DNA of 64,000 bases. Source: Zhihengliuella sp. GTDB taxonomy: Bacteria > Actinomycetota > Actinomycetes > Actinomycetales > Micrococcaceae. How positions within the stretch are numbered: the first letter of the stretch is position 1; the number at the start of each line of letters is the position of its first letter. The translations under genes were made by a program, and so were the position numbers. The DNA lies in assembly GCF_031178195.1 (NCBI RefSeq), contig NZ_JAPSJL010000004.1, positions 1 through 64,000 of the forward strand, read 5' to 3'. Positions 34,780 to 43,288 of this stretch are shown here, piece by piece. The notes beneath the pieces were generated by a model, which did not search any database, was not told the origin of the DNA, and saw only the letters and a list, made by a program, of their open reading frames with translations.

Positions 34780-35547
34780 ATGCATGACATCCAGCAGCCG
34801 TCGCCGTTCCCGGCGCCCCCGCGTCGCAGACAGCCCGTCTTCGACGCGGGGCGCTTCCGGCTCGCCGACGCCGTGGTCCTGGCCCTCTACGCGGGCCTGC
34901 TCATCCTGGGCGTGGCGGGTCTCCTGCTGTTCGTCCCCGCCTACCGGGAGCAGTTCCCCACGGACACGCTGGCGCTCTTCTCGGTCAACCTGCTGACCTA
35001 TGCGGTCCTCTTCACGGCCGTCATGATCGTGGTGGCACCGAAGCTCCTCGAGAGCTTCCGGACCTTCCGCTACCACCCGTGGGCCAAGGCGTTCCTCATC
35101 CCGGGCCTGTGGCTGGCCTCCATCCTGACGACGGCGGGCATCCTCATCGCGGCGGGCGTGGACCCCACCAAGAGCGAGAACCAACTGGCCATCGAGGTCA
35201 TGACCCGCGAGGTCCCCTTCGCGACCATGCTGGTCACCACCGCGATCATGGGCCCCATGGTGGAGGAGTACGTCTTCCGCCACCTGCTGATCGGCAAGCT
35301 CGGGCGGAGGATCCCGGTGTGGATCTGCGTGCCGATCTCGATCGTCGCGTTCGCCGGCCTGCACTTCGTCGGCTCCGGGACGTTCGACCCGGTCTCGGCG
35401 ATCCCGTACCTGGTGCTCGGCACGGTCATCAGCCTGGCCTACGTGTTCAGCGGCCGATCCTTGGCGTACGCGTACGTCCTGCACGCGTTCAACAACGTCG
35501 TCTCGCTGGTGCTCTCCTACCTCATGCTGCCGCTGCTGGGCGGCTGA
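34780..35547 (+). CDS. CPBP family intramembrane metalloprotease
   Basis: 255 residues from ATG 34780; GTG 34771 would add three residues but overlaps the predicted -10. A polar Pro-rich start of about 30 residues is followed by about seven membrane helices. The Abi/CPBP motifs are present: MVEEYVFRHLLIG (EExxxR), AFAGLHFVGSG (FxxxH) and YVLHAFNNVVSL (HxxxN). These form the catalytic metal site of Rce1-type proteases. In bacteria they process small peptides, serve in bacteriocin self-immunity or have unknown roles. Located between an ABC exporter and an oxidase gene on the other strand; an independent promoter is predicted. Confidence 0.88.
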   Translation: MHDIQQPSPFPAPPRRRQPVFDAGRFRLADAVVLALYAGLLILGVAGLLLFVPAYREQFPTDTLALFSVNLLTYAVLFTAVMIVVAPKLLESFRTFRYHPWAKAFLIPGLWLASILTTAGILIAAGVDPTKSENQLAIEVMTREVPFATMLVTTAIMGPMVEEYVFRHLLIGKLGRRIPVWICVPISIVAFAGLHFVGSGTFDPVSAIPYLVLGTVISLAYVFSGRSLAYAYVLHAFNNVVSLVLSYLMLPLLGG

Positions 35548-35561
35548 GCCCGGGGCCCGGA

Positions 35562-37286
35562 TCAGACCAGCGGCATGGGCCCGATCTCGTCGACCAGATC
35601 GCCCGGGCCCGGGTTCTCCGAGCTGCTGGAACCGCCCAGGTGGTTCACCACGCCCCAGACCGCGTTCAGACCCGTGGTGACGGCGCCCTCGGCCCACCCG
35701 GCCGTGAAGGAGACGTCGTCGCCGGCCAAGAAGATGCCGCGCTGGTGCGCGGGCAGCCGGTCCTGCTTGAAGTGCGTGAACAGGCGCTGCTGGTAGCGGT
35801 AGTGCCCCGGCAGGTTCGCCTTGAAGGCGCCCATGAAGTTCGGCTCGGCCTCCCAGGAGACGGTGATCGGCTCGCCCACGATGTGCGAGGCGATGTCCAC
35901 GTCCGGATAGATCTGCGCGAGCGAGTGCAGCATGAGGCGCACGCGCTCGTCCGCGTCGAGCGCCAGCCACTTCAGGGCGTCGTCGTTCCACGTGTAGGAG
36001 AGCAGGATGACGGCGGGCTGGTCCGGGCCGTTGTCCAGCAGGTACGTGGCGCGCGGAAGCCGGTCCGTGAGGGTCATGGACAGGACGTCGCGGCCGGTCT
36101 GCGGGTCGCGCTCCTTCCAGAACGGGCGGTCCACCATCACGAAGGTCTTGGAGGACTGCATGTAGTGGTTGCGCTCGATCGCGGTCCACAGGCCGGGCTC
36201 GAAGAGCGCCTCCTCGGTGTCGATCCGGGTGGACAGCAGCCAGGTCTGGCAGGTGACGACGGCGGTCGGGTACGCGGCCGTGTGGCCCCATTTGTCCGTG
36301 ATCAGCAGGTCGCCCTCGGGGCGCTCGTCGGTGGCCGGACCGCGGGAGATGCGGGCGACGGCGCCGCGGGTGCTGCCGTGGTGCAGGCTCGCCAGGGAGG
36401 TGCCCGCGGGCCAGTGCACGAGGTCCTCGGGCGCGTGGTTCCAGAGCGCCTCCGGCAGGCGCTGGGCGCCGCCGACGATCCCGCGGTGCTCGTCGTCCGC
36501 GTTCGTGTAGACCACGCGCAGGATCTCGAGGATGGAGTTCGGGAAGTCGGTGTCCCAGCCGCCGCTGCCGAAGCCGACCTGCCCGAACGCCTCGCGGTGC
36601 TCGAAGCCGGCCTCCTTGAAGGCCCGGCTCGCGGCGACGAACCCGTAGAACGTCTGCTCGTCGAAGGAGGGGATCATGGCGTTCCAGATCTCCTTGATGC
36701 GGGGCACGTCGCGGAAGCGCAGCGCCTCCTGCATCTCCTCGAACATCGCGTGCTCCTTCAGCGCGGCGCTCCACGCGTCGGAGACCTCGCGGAAGAAGGC
36801 CGGCAGGTCCGCCTCCTCCTCGGCGTAGTGCTTCTCGCCGGCGAGCTCGATCACCGTGCTGCTGGTGGCGGGGGAGAGCGGGTTGGGGAAGTCCTCGGTC
36901 TCCAGGCCGAGCAGCTCCACGTAGTGGTAGAAGGACTTGCCGGAGACGGGGAAGCGCATCCCGCCGAGGTCCACGGTGACGCCGGGTGCGCCGTCGAACG
37001 ACGCCGTCTTGAGGCGTCCGCCGATGTGCCCGGCCTCGTAGATCACGGGCTTCAGGCCCAGCTTCATCAGCTCGTAGGCGGCGACCAGGCCGGAGAGGCC
37101 GGCGCCGACGACGGCGACCTCGGTGCCGTACTGCTCCGGCGGCACGGCGCCGAGGCCGGCCGGGTGCTGCAGGTAGTGGTCGTAGCTGAACGGGAAGTCC
37201 GGGTTCAGCATGGTGACCGGGGGGAGGTCCGTGCTCAGCCCGCCGTGGGCGGTGGCCGTGGACGGTGACGTGGAGGCTGTGGTCAT
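35562..37286 (-). CDS. Flavin-dependent amine/L-amino-acid oxidase, Trp/Lys 2-monooxygenase-like
   Basis: 574 residues from ATG 37286. The FAD-binding signature is VAVVGAGLSGLVAAYELMKL with the following YEAGHIGGRLKT. DLGGMRFPVSGKSFYHYVELL, GFGSGGWDTDFPNSILEILR and the late FLAGDDVSFTAGWAEGAV (FAD contact) resemble tryptophan or lysine 2-monooxygenases and related flavin monoamine oxidases. The 574-residue length suits this branch better than the 450-residue amine oxidases. It would oxidise an amino acid or amine in the cytosol. The gene upstream encodes an APC permease in the same orientation, so uptake and oxidation of one substrate is likely; a PucR regulator is divergent from the pair. 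Confidence 0.82.
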   Translation of the reverse strand: MTTASTSPSTATAHGGLSTDLPPVTMLNPDFPFSYDHYLQHPAGLGAVPPEQYGTEVAVVGAGLSGLVAAYELMKLGLKPVIYEAGHIGGRLKTASFDGAPGVTVDLGGMRFPVSGKSFYHYVELLGLETEDFPNPLSPATSSTVIELAGEKHYAEEEADLPAFFREVSDAWSAALKEHAMFEEMQEALRFRDVPRIKEIWNAMIPSFDEQTFYGFVAASRAFKEAGFEHREAFGQVGFGSGGWDTDFPNSILEILRVVYTNADDEHRGIVGGAQRLPEALWNHAPEDLVHWPAGTSLASLHHGSTRGAVARISRGPATDERPEGDLLITDKWGHTAAYPTAVVTCQTWLLSTRIDTEEALFEPGLWTAIERNHYMQSSKTFVMVDRPFWKERDPQTGRDVLSMTLTDRLPRATYLLDNGPDQPAVILLSYTWNDDALKWLALDADERVRLMLHSLAQIYPDVDIASHIVGEPITVSWEAEPNFMGAFKANLPGHYRYQQRLFTHFKQDRLPAHQRGIFLAGDDVSFTAGWAEGAVTTGLNAVWGVVNHLGGSSSSENPGPGDLVDEIGPMPLV

Positions 37287-37404
37287 CTCAGCGGTGTTCC
37301 TTAGCGGTGGGGCGCGCCGCGGGGCGCGGGTGTTCGAAAGAGCGTGCGGGGCGGGCCGATCCGGCGGCCCCGGCGCGCCGCGCGCCGCGGGTTCGGGGCG
37401 CGGG

Positions 37405-37470
37405 GCCGGGCGCCGGGCGCCGGGCGCCGGGAACGGCCGTGGTGGTCGGCCGTCGTGGTCGGCCGCGGTG
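37405..37470. repeat. GC-rich tandem repeats between permease and oxidase genes
   Basis: GCCGGGC is repeated about four times at 37405-37431, then a GTGGTCGGCCG-type unit about three times at 37441-37470. They lie in the 185-base gap inside the operon. Low-complexity sequence; also a place where assembly may be uncertain. Confidence 0.6.
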
Positions 37471-37471
37471 G

Positions 37472-38959
37472 TCAGGCGTCGGCGCCGTGCTGGTCCGCCT
37501 CGGTCCGGGCGGCGAGGCTGGCCTGGGAGTGCCGGCGGCCGTAGCCGAGGTAGACGAGCGCGCCGACGACCATCCAGGCGAGGAAGACCCACCAGGTGGT
37601 CAGGCCGAGGTTCACCATCAGGTAGACGCACATCGCGGCGCCGAGCAGCGGGACCACCGGGAAGAACGGAACCCGGAAGGTGCGCTCCATGTCCGGGCGA
37701 CTGCGCCGCAGGTAGATCACGGACAGGTTCACCAGCATGAAGGCGAACAGGGTGCCGATGCTGGTGGCGTCCGCGAGCTGTCCCAGCGGGATCAGGCCGG
37801 CGATGACGGCGATGACCACGCCGCAGATCAGCGTGCCGGCGGCGGGAGTCCCGGTGCGGCGGTCGACGCGGCCCAGGATCCGGGGGACCAGGCCGTCGCG
37901 GGCCATGGTCATCAGGATGCGGGTCTGGCCGTAGAGCACGGTCAGGACCACGGAGGCGATGGCGACGACCGCGCCGATGGCGAAGATCAGCGAGATCCAT
38001 TTGGCCCCGGTGATCTCCTGCAGGATGACCAGCAGCGCGGCCTCCGTGCCGTCGAACCAGTTCCACTCGCGGGCGCCGACGGCGGCGACGGCCACCAGGA
38101 TGTACAGGGCGGTGACGATGACCATGGAGGCGATGATGGCCCGGGGCAGGTCCCGCTGCGGGTTCTTGGCCTCCTCGCCGGCCGTGGACGCGGCGTCGAA
38201 GCCGATGTAGGAGAAGAACAGGCGCGAGGCCGCGGCAGACATGCCGGCGACGCCCATCGGCATCAGGGTCTCGTAGTGCGCGGCCTGGAACGCGGTGAAG
38301 GCGATGCCGACGAAGAGCAGGAGGACGGCGATCTTGATGACCACCATGACCGTGTTGACCCACGCGGCCTCGTTGACGCCGCGGATCAGCAGGAGCATGG
38401 CGAGCAGGACCAGGACGATGGCCGGCAGGTTGATCAGGGAGCCGTCCGCCCCGCCCGGAGGCGCGGAGAGCTCCACGGGCAGGCCGAGCCCGAAGATCCG
38501 CAGCGTCTCGTTGACGTACTCGGCCGAGCCGACCGCGACGGCCGCCACCGAGACTCCGTACTCGAGGACCAGGCACCAGCCGCAGACCCAGGCCAGGCCC
38601 TCGCCCATGGTCGCGTAGGTGTAGGAGTAGCTGGAGCCGGAGACGGGGACCGCGCCGGCCATCTCGGCGTAGGAGACGGCGGAGAGCAGCGCGGCCAGGC
38701 CGGCGATCAGGAAGGAGATCCAGACGGCGGGGCCGGCCATCGGCACGGAGGAGCCGAGCACCACGAAGATGCCGGTGCCGAGCGTGGCGCCGACGCTGAT
38801 CATGGTCAGCTGCCACACGCCCAGGGAGCGCTTGAGCCGTCCGCCGCCCGCGGAGCCGTCGGTGCCGGCAGCGGCGACCATCTGCTCGATGGGCTTGCGG
38901 CGCTTGAGCTGCTGGGCCAACGGCTCCCGCGGCAGCGTTGACGCGTGAGTGTCGATCAT
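37472..38959 (-). CDS. APC superfamily amino acid permease (cationic amino acid transporter type)
   Basis: 495 residues; a cytosolic tail of about 45 residues precedes 12 or more helices. The first helix has SVGATLGTGIFVVLGS (the unwound GxG substrate motif) and ISFLIAGLAALLSAVSYAEM follows, both typical of the CAT branch. SYIGFDAASTAGEEAKNPQR near residue 245 is the second hallmark, and the C-terminal three helices (VPLLGAAMCVYLM and on) are the CAT extension. Transcribed towards the oxidase gene and probably supplies its substrate. Divergent from the PucR-type regulator. Confidence 0.88.
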   Translation of the reverse strand: MIDTHASTLPREPLAQQLKRRKPIEQMVAAAGTDGSAGGGRLKRSLGVWQLTMISVGATLGTGIFVVLGSSVPMAGPAVWISFLIAGLAALLSAVSYAEMAGAVPVSGSSYSYTYATMGEGLAWVCGWCLVLEYGVSVAAVAVGSAEYVNETLRIFGLGLPVELSAPPGGADGSLINLPAIVLVLLAMLLLIRGVNEAAWVNTVMVVIKIAVLLLFVGIAFTAFQAAHYETLMPMGVAGMSAAASRLFFSYIGFDAASTAGEEAKNPQRDLPRAIIASMVIVTALYILVAVAAVGAREWNWFDGTEAALLVILQEITGAKWISLIFAIGAVVAIASVVLTVLYGQTRILMTMARDGLVPRILGRVDRRTGTPAAGTLICGVVIAVIAGLIPLGQLADATSIGTLFAFMLVNLSVIYLRRSRPDMERTFRVPFFPVVPLLGAAMCVYLMVNLGLTTWWVFLAWMVVGALVYLGYGRRHSQASLAARTEADQHGADA

Positions 38960-39079
38960 AGTGAGTCCTGTTCTGGCGGGGGTGCGGGTCCGCTGCGCGG
39001 ATTCCTCGGCCGGTCGCCCACCAGCGTGCCATGTGAGCTGACTAACAAAATGGGCGGAATCGTCCTAGAGTTCTCCAGT

Positions 39080-40732
39080 ATGAGTCATTCTGCACCACAA
39101 CCGGACATCGGCGGCCTGGCCACCGTGCCCCTCGAGCGCTTCCTGGCGGCCCTGCCGCCGGGCAGCCGCCGGGTGTACGACGCCGGGGCCGACGGGGGTG
39201 CTCCCGCCGCCGTGCGCTGGGTCGAGCCGAGCGAGCTGGAGGACCCGACGCCGTACCTCCTCGAGGGCGAGGTGGTGATGACGGCCGGGCTCCCCTTCGA
39301 GGGCGCCGGCGGAGCGCCGGAGGCGGTGGACCGCTACGTGGCCCGGCTCGTGGGGGCCCAGGTCTCAGCCCTGGTGTTCGGCCTCCAGCCCTACTTCGAG
39401 CACGTCCCCGACGCGCTGGCCGCGGCGTGCCGCCGGCACCGGCTCACGCTGGTGGAGGTCCCCTCGGAGATCCCCTTCGCGGCCCTGGGCCTCGAGTTCT
39501 CACGGCTGCTGGAGGCGGAGAACGTGCGCGTGATGCGGCGGATGGCCGAGGGGAACCGGCACCTCATGCGCGCCGCCCTGGCACCCCGGCCGGAGGCGGA
39601 GCTGCTCAAGGCGCTCACGCTGACAGTGCCCGGCTGGGCGCTCGTCGTCGGGGCGAACCGCAGGGCCCGCGCCCGGGCCGTGTCCTCCCGGTCCCAGGCC
39701 GGGGTCCCCGGCCAGGAGGTCCTGGACGAGGTCCTCGATGCGCTCTTCGCCGGCCGCGGGCCGCGGGTGGAGACGCGCCAGCTGGAACCGGCCGGGGCGG
39801 GGTGGATCGCCGCGCATCCTCTGCGCAGCGCCCGCGACGGCACGCTCGGGGCGCTCGTGCTGGGGGCCGTGCAGCCGCTCGAGGCGGCGGAGCAGTCCGT
39901 GGTGGGCACCGCCGTCGGACTGCTGGAGGCGCTGCTGCGCCAGCGCACCGAGGGCGCCTTGGCGCCGAGCCAACTGGCCACCGGCCTGCTGCTCCGGACC
40001 GACGCGGAGACCCGCGGCGGCGAGGGGGTCGCCGCACTCGCGGCCCAGAGCGCGGCCGCACCGGTGGGCGCCCCGCTGCGCGTGGTCCAGGGGTTCCCGG
40101 TGGAGGGGCGTCCGACGCCGTCCCAGCCCGCGCCCGGTCGCGGTTCCCGGCCCTCGGCGCGGATCGACGTCGCCAGCGCGGTCCTGCGCTGGCGGCGGGT
40201 CTTCGACACGAAGCTGGTGGAGCTGACGGAGACCGGCTTCACGGCTGTCACCCGGCTGGCCGTGGACCGGTCCCTGGTCAACGAGGTGGAGGCCCTCGGG
40301 TGGCGCCTGGTGATCTCCGAGGCGGTGCCGGTCGCCGAGCTGCCGGAGACGCACCGGCGGCTCAGCGCGCTCCGGCACCAGGCCATGGAGGCCGGCCGGA
40401 CGCTGCGGGCCTCCGGCGACCCCGTCTCCGTGCCCGGTCTGCTGGGGCGGCAGGCCGGCGAGCTGCTGTTCGCGGAGGCGTTCTCCCCGCTCGCGGAGCT
40501 GGAGGCCGACCGGGCCGCCGGACTCCTCGACGTCCTGGAGGCCTGGCTCGGCGCGCACGGCGGCTGGGACGCCACGGCCAAGGCGACCGGGCTGCACCGC
40601 AACAGCGTGCGCCGCCAGATCGCCCAGCTCGGGGAGCTGATCGGCCGGGACCTCGACGACGCGCAGACGCGGGCCGAGCTGCTGATCGCGCTGCGGTACC
40701 GGCCGTCGTCGTACCTGACGCGCACCAGCTGA
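39080..40732 (+). CDS. PucR-family transcriptional regulator
   Basis: 550 residues from ATG 39080; the frame opens further upstream but those codons cover the promoter. Residues about 15-135 form the PucR N-terminal ligand-sensing domain (VRWVEPSELEDPTPYLLEGE, VMTAGLPFEG). The centre is a GGDEF-related linker region and the C-terminus holds the helix-turn-helix (LLDVLEAWLGAHGGWDATAK, ATGLHRNSVRRQIAQLGELI). Family members activate catabolic genes for purines, amines or amino acids. Its divergent position suggests control of the oxidase and permease operon; the ureide genes are 17 kb away. Confidence 0.88.
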   Translation: MSHSAPQPDIGGLATVPLERFLAALPPGSRRVYDAGADGGAPAAVRWVEPSELEDPTPYLLEGEVVMTAGLPFEGAGGAPEAVDRYVARLVGAQVSALVFGLQPYFEHVPDALAAACRRHRLTLVEVPSEIPFAALGLEFSRLLEAENVRVMRRMAEGNRHLMRAALAPRPEAELLKALTLTVPGWALVVGANRRARARAVSSRSQAGVPGQEVLDEVLDALFAGRGPRVETRQLEPAGAGWIAAHPLRSARDGTLGALVLGAVQPLEAAEQSVVGTAVGLLEALLRQRTEGALAPSQLATGLLLRTDAETRGGEGVAALAAQSAAAPVGAPLRVVQGFPVEGRPTPSQPAPGRGSRPSARIDVASAVLRWRRVFDTKLVELTETGFTAVTRLAVDRSLVNEVEALGWRLVISEAVPVAELPETHRRLSALRHQAMEAGRTLRASGDPVSVPGLLGRQAGELLFAEAFSPLAELEADRAAGLLDVLEAWLGAHGGWDATAKATGLHRNSVRRQIAQLGELIGRDLDDAQTRAELLIALRYRPSSYLTRTS

Positions 40733-40746
40733 GGCGAGCGCTCGAT

Positions 40747-40781
40747 CGCCGCGGTGGGGCACCTCCGGGCAGCCCGCGGCG
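40747..40781. terminator. Hairpin between convergent pucR-type and tetR-type genes
   Basis: CGCCGCGG (40747-40754) pairs with 40774-40781 around a 19-base loop. It lies between the two convergent stop codons. Confidence 0.5.
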
Positions 40782-40796
40782 CCCCGGGGTCCGCGG

Positions 40797-41408
40797 TCAG
40801 GACTCCGGGCGCCGCAGGCGGTCGCGCAGTCCCGCCAGGAGGGCCGTCAGGCCGAGCTCGAAGGCGGCCGCGGCGCTCGACGCCGCCGCGTTCCCGGGTG
40901 CGAGGGCGCGACGGATCGCGGGCAGGTCCGCCGGGAGGGCGTCCGCGGTCAGCAGGTCCGGCGGGGCGACCAGGTCCAGGGCGGCGCCCAGGACGAACGC
41001 CTCGACCGTGCGCATGGCCGCGACCGCCTCGCCGGGGGGCCAGCCGCCGCGGACGAGGCCGTCCACCACCTGCTCGTACATGCGGTAGGTGGTCTCGTCG
41101 CGGATGGGCGTGGTGGCCAGCAGGCGGATGCACGCCGGATGCGCGCCGAACGCTGCGGCGTAGGACCGGGCCCACCGCTCGAGCGCCGCGTCCCACGGCA
41201 CGGCGGCGAAGGCGGACGTGTCGATGGACGCGACGATCTCCGCGCGGATCAGCTCCACCAGCTGCGGGCGCCCGCTGACGTGGTTGTAGAGGGAGGACAC
41301 GCGACGGTCGACGCGGGCCGCGAGGTTCCGCATGGACAGGGCGTCCTCGCCCTGCTCGTCGAGCAGTTCGAGCGCGGCCGCGACGAGGGCCGGGCGACTC
41401 AGGTGCAT
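40797..41408 (-). CDS. TetR-family regulator with TetR-type C-terminal domain
   Basis: 203 residues. The DNA-binding helix-turn-helix is at about residues 5-50: LVAAALELLDEQGEDALSMR, then AARVDRRVSSLYNHVSGR. The remainder is helical and resembles the TetR C-terminal ligand domain (WARSYAAAFGAHPACIRLLA). It is divergent from the amidohydrolase/permease operon, and the 29-base palindrome between them is the obvious binding site, probably repressing that operon until a substrate binds. AGATCGGAG precedes the ATG on the minus strand. Confidence 0.88.
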   Translation of the reverse strand: MHLSRPALVAAALELLDEQGEDALSMRNLAARVDRRVSSLYNHVSGRPQLVELIRAEIVASIDTSAFAAVPWDAALERWARSYAAAFGAHPACIRLLATTPIRDETTYRMYEQVVDGLVRGGWPPGEAVAAMRTVEAFVLGAALDLVAPPDLLTADALPADLPAIRRALAPGNAAASSAAAAFELGLTALLAGLRDRLRRPES

Positions 41409-41451
41409 GCTGCTCCGATCTCAAGGGTGTGGGCTGGGTCACAGAAATCGC

Positions 41452-41480
41452 TTGTCAGCCCCTCCGCCTGGGCGTACCCT
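41452..41480 (+). promoter_or_regulatory. Predicted promoter of the amidohydrolase/permease operon
   Basis: TTGTCA (41452-41457) and TACCCT (41475-41480) with a 17-base spacer. The predicted start is near 41487, at the edge of the palindromic operator. Confidence 0.65.
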
Positions 41481-41487
41481 ACCAATC

Positions 41488-41516
41488 ACCCGGTACGAAC
41501 ACTGTTCGTACCGGGT
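41488..41516. promoter_or_regulatory. Perfect 29-bp palindromic TetR operator
   Basis: Two exact 14-base arms, ACCCGGTACGAACA and its complement, around one central C. It covers the first transcribed bases of the operon, ideal for repression by the divergent TetR-type protein. Confidence 0.8.
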
Positions 41517-41611
41517 TTCGGACGGAATGCATCCGACGGGATACGCCCGACGAGATGCGGCGGAGGTTCCGCGCGGACGGGGCGAGTACGGACGAGTGCG
41601 AGGGAGCGCGA

Positions 41612-43246
41612 GTGGCTGGGAGCATCTATTTCGACGGCGGCACGGTCTGGCTGGGCCCCGAGCACGGGGAGGCCGACGCGCTCCTGGTCCTCGACGGGCG
41701 GATCGCCGCCGTCGGCGCCGAGGCGCGCGAGCGGGCGCACGAGGCGGACCGGCGCGAGGACCTCGGGAACGGGTTCCTCCTGCCGGCCTTCGGGGACGGG
41801 CACGCGCATCCGCAGTTCGGGGGACTGGAGGACGTCGGCCCGGCCGTGGCGGGCTGCGGGTCCGTCGAGGAGGTCGTCGCCGAGGTCCGCCGGTACGCCG
41901 CCGAGCACCCCGACGCCGAATGGATCACGGGCGCCTCCTACGAGGGCAGCCTCGCGCCGGAGGGGCTCTTCGACGCCCGCTGGCTCGATGCGGCGGTCGC
42001 CGACCGGCCCGTGATGCTTCGCGCCAACGACTACCACACGGCCTGGTGCAACACGCGGGCCCTGGAGCTCGCCGGCATCACCGCCGCCACGCCCGAGCCC
42101 GAGCTCGGCGAGATCCCCCGCCGGCCGGACGGCAGCCCCCTGGGCACGCTGCGCGAGTGGGGCGCCGTCGAGCTCGTCACCGCCGTCGTGCCGCCCCGGG
42201 CCCTCGGGGAGCGCGCGGCCGCGATCGACCGGGCCGCGGACTACTACCTGGCCCGCGGCGTCACCTGGGTGCAGGACGCGTGGGTCGAGCCCGACGACGT
42301 CGAGGCGTACCTCGAACTCGCCCGCCGCGACGCGCTGCGGCTGCGCCTGAACCTGGCGCTGTACGCCGATCCGCGGCGGTTCGACGAGCAGCTCCCCGTC
42401 ATGCTCCGCTCGCGGCGTGCCGTCGCCGACGCCGGGAACCCCCGGCTGACGGCGAACACCGTGAAGTTCTTCGCGGACGGAGTGGTGGAGAACCAGACCG
42501 GTGCGCTGCTCGAGCCGTACTGCTCCGGCCTCCACGACCACGGACTGCGGGTCTGGGACCCGGCGGCGCTGGACGACGCCGTCCGCCGGGTCGACGCGCA
42601 CGGGTTCCAGATCCACATCCACGCGATCGGCGACGCCGCCGTCCGGCAGGCGCTCGACGCGATCGAGCACGCGGTCGCCGCCAACGGGCCGCGGGACCGC
42701 CGCCCCGTCATCGCCCACGCCCAGCTCGTCGACGCCGCCGACATGGCGCGCTTCGCCGAGCTCGGCGTGATCGCCTGCATGCAGCCGCTGTGGGCGCAGC
42801 TCGACGCGCTCATGACGGTGCTGACCGTGCCGCGGCTGGGCACGGAGCGCTCCGAACGCCAGTACGCCCTGCGGTCGCTGCTGCGGACCGGGGCGACGCT
42901 GTCCTTCGGGTCCGACTGGCCGGTCTCGTCCGGGGCGCCGCTCGAGGGGATCTCGGTGGCCGTCTCGCGGACCACGGAAGCCGGCGACCCGGCCGGCGGC
43001 TGGACGCCGCACGAGATCCTCGACGTCGGCGTCGCGCTCGACGCCTACACCCGGGCCGTGGCCTTCCAGGCGTTCGCGGATGCGTCCGACGCGCCGTGGG
43101 GGCGGATCGAGCCGGGCGCGAGCGCCGACCTCGTCTGGCTGTCCGCGGACCCGCGGGCCGTCAGCGCACCGGACATCGCCCGGCTCGAGGTCCGCGAGAC
43201 CTATCTGGCCGGCCGGCCCGCCGAGGTCCGGACGGCCACCCACTGA
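41612..43246 (+). CDS. Amidohydrolase of the YtcJ-like (amidohydrolase 3) group
   Basis: 544 residues from GTG 41612, which has AGGGAG just upstream; ATG 41555 in the same frame is possible, while still earlier codons lie in the operator and promoter. Features of the group: an N-terminal beta part with IYFDGGTVWLGPEHGEADAL, the metal motif GDGHAHPQF (HxH), ANDYHTAWCNTRALEL, VKFFADGVVENQTGALLEPY, the histidines in HIHAIGDAA and IAHAQLVD, and GSDWPVSSGAPLEG near the end. It hydrolyses an amide bond of an unknown substrate. First gene after the TetR operator and followed 42 bases later by an APC permease gene, so import and hydrolysis of an N-acyl or amine-derived compound is likely. Confidence 0.82.
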   Translation: MAGSIYFDGGTVWLGPEHGEADALLVLDGRIAAVGAEARERAHEADRREDLGNGFLLPAFGDGHAHPQFGGLEDVGPAVAGCGSVEEVVAEVRRYAAEHPDAEWITGASYEGSLAPEGLFDARWLDAAVADRPVMLRANDYHTAWCNTRALELAGITAATPEPELGEIPRRPDGSPLGTLREWGAVELVTAVVPPRALGERAAAIDRAADYYLARGVTWVQDAWVEPDDVEAYLELARRDALRLRLNLALYADPRRFDEQLPVMLRSRRAVADAGNPRLTANTVKFFADGVVENQTGALLEPYCSGLHDHGLRVWDPAALDDAVRRVDAHGFQIHIHAIGDAAVRQALDAIEHAVAANGPRDRRPVIAHAQLVDAADMARFAELGVIACMQPLWAQLDALMTVLTVPRLGTERSERQYALRSLLRTGATLSFGSDWPVSSGAPLEGISVAVSRTTEAGDPAGGWTPHEILDVGVALDAYTRAVAFQAFADASDAPWGRIEPGASADLVWLSADPRAVSAPDIARLEVRETYLAGRPAEVRTATH

Positions 43247-43288
43247 CGCCCCGGGGCGCCTCCTGCACCTCCTCGGAAAGGTCTCGAC

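Noticed and set aside
30840-34790. Open frame of 1316 codons antisense to the ABC exporter genes
   Set aside because: The plus-strand genes have complete ABC motifs; the antisense frame has none.
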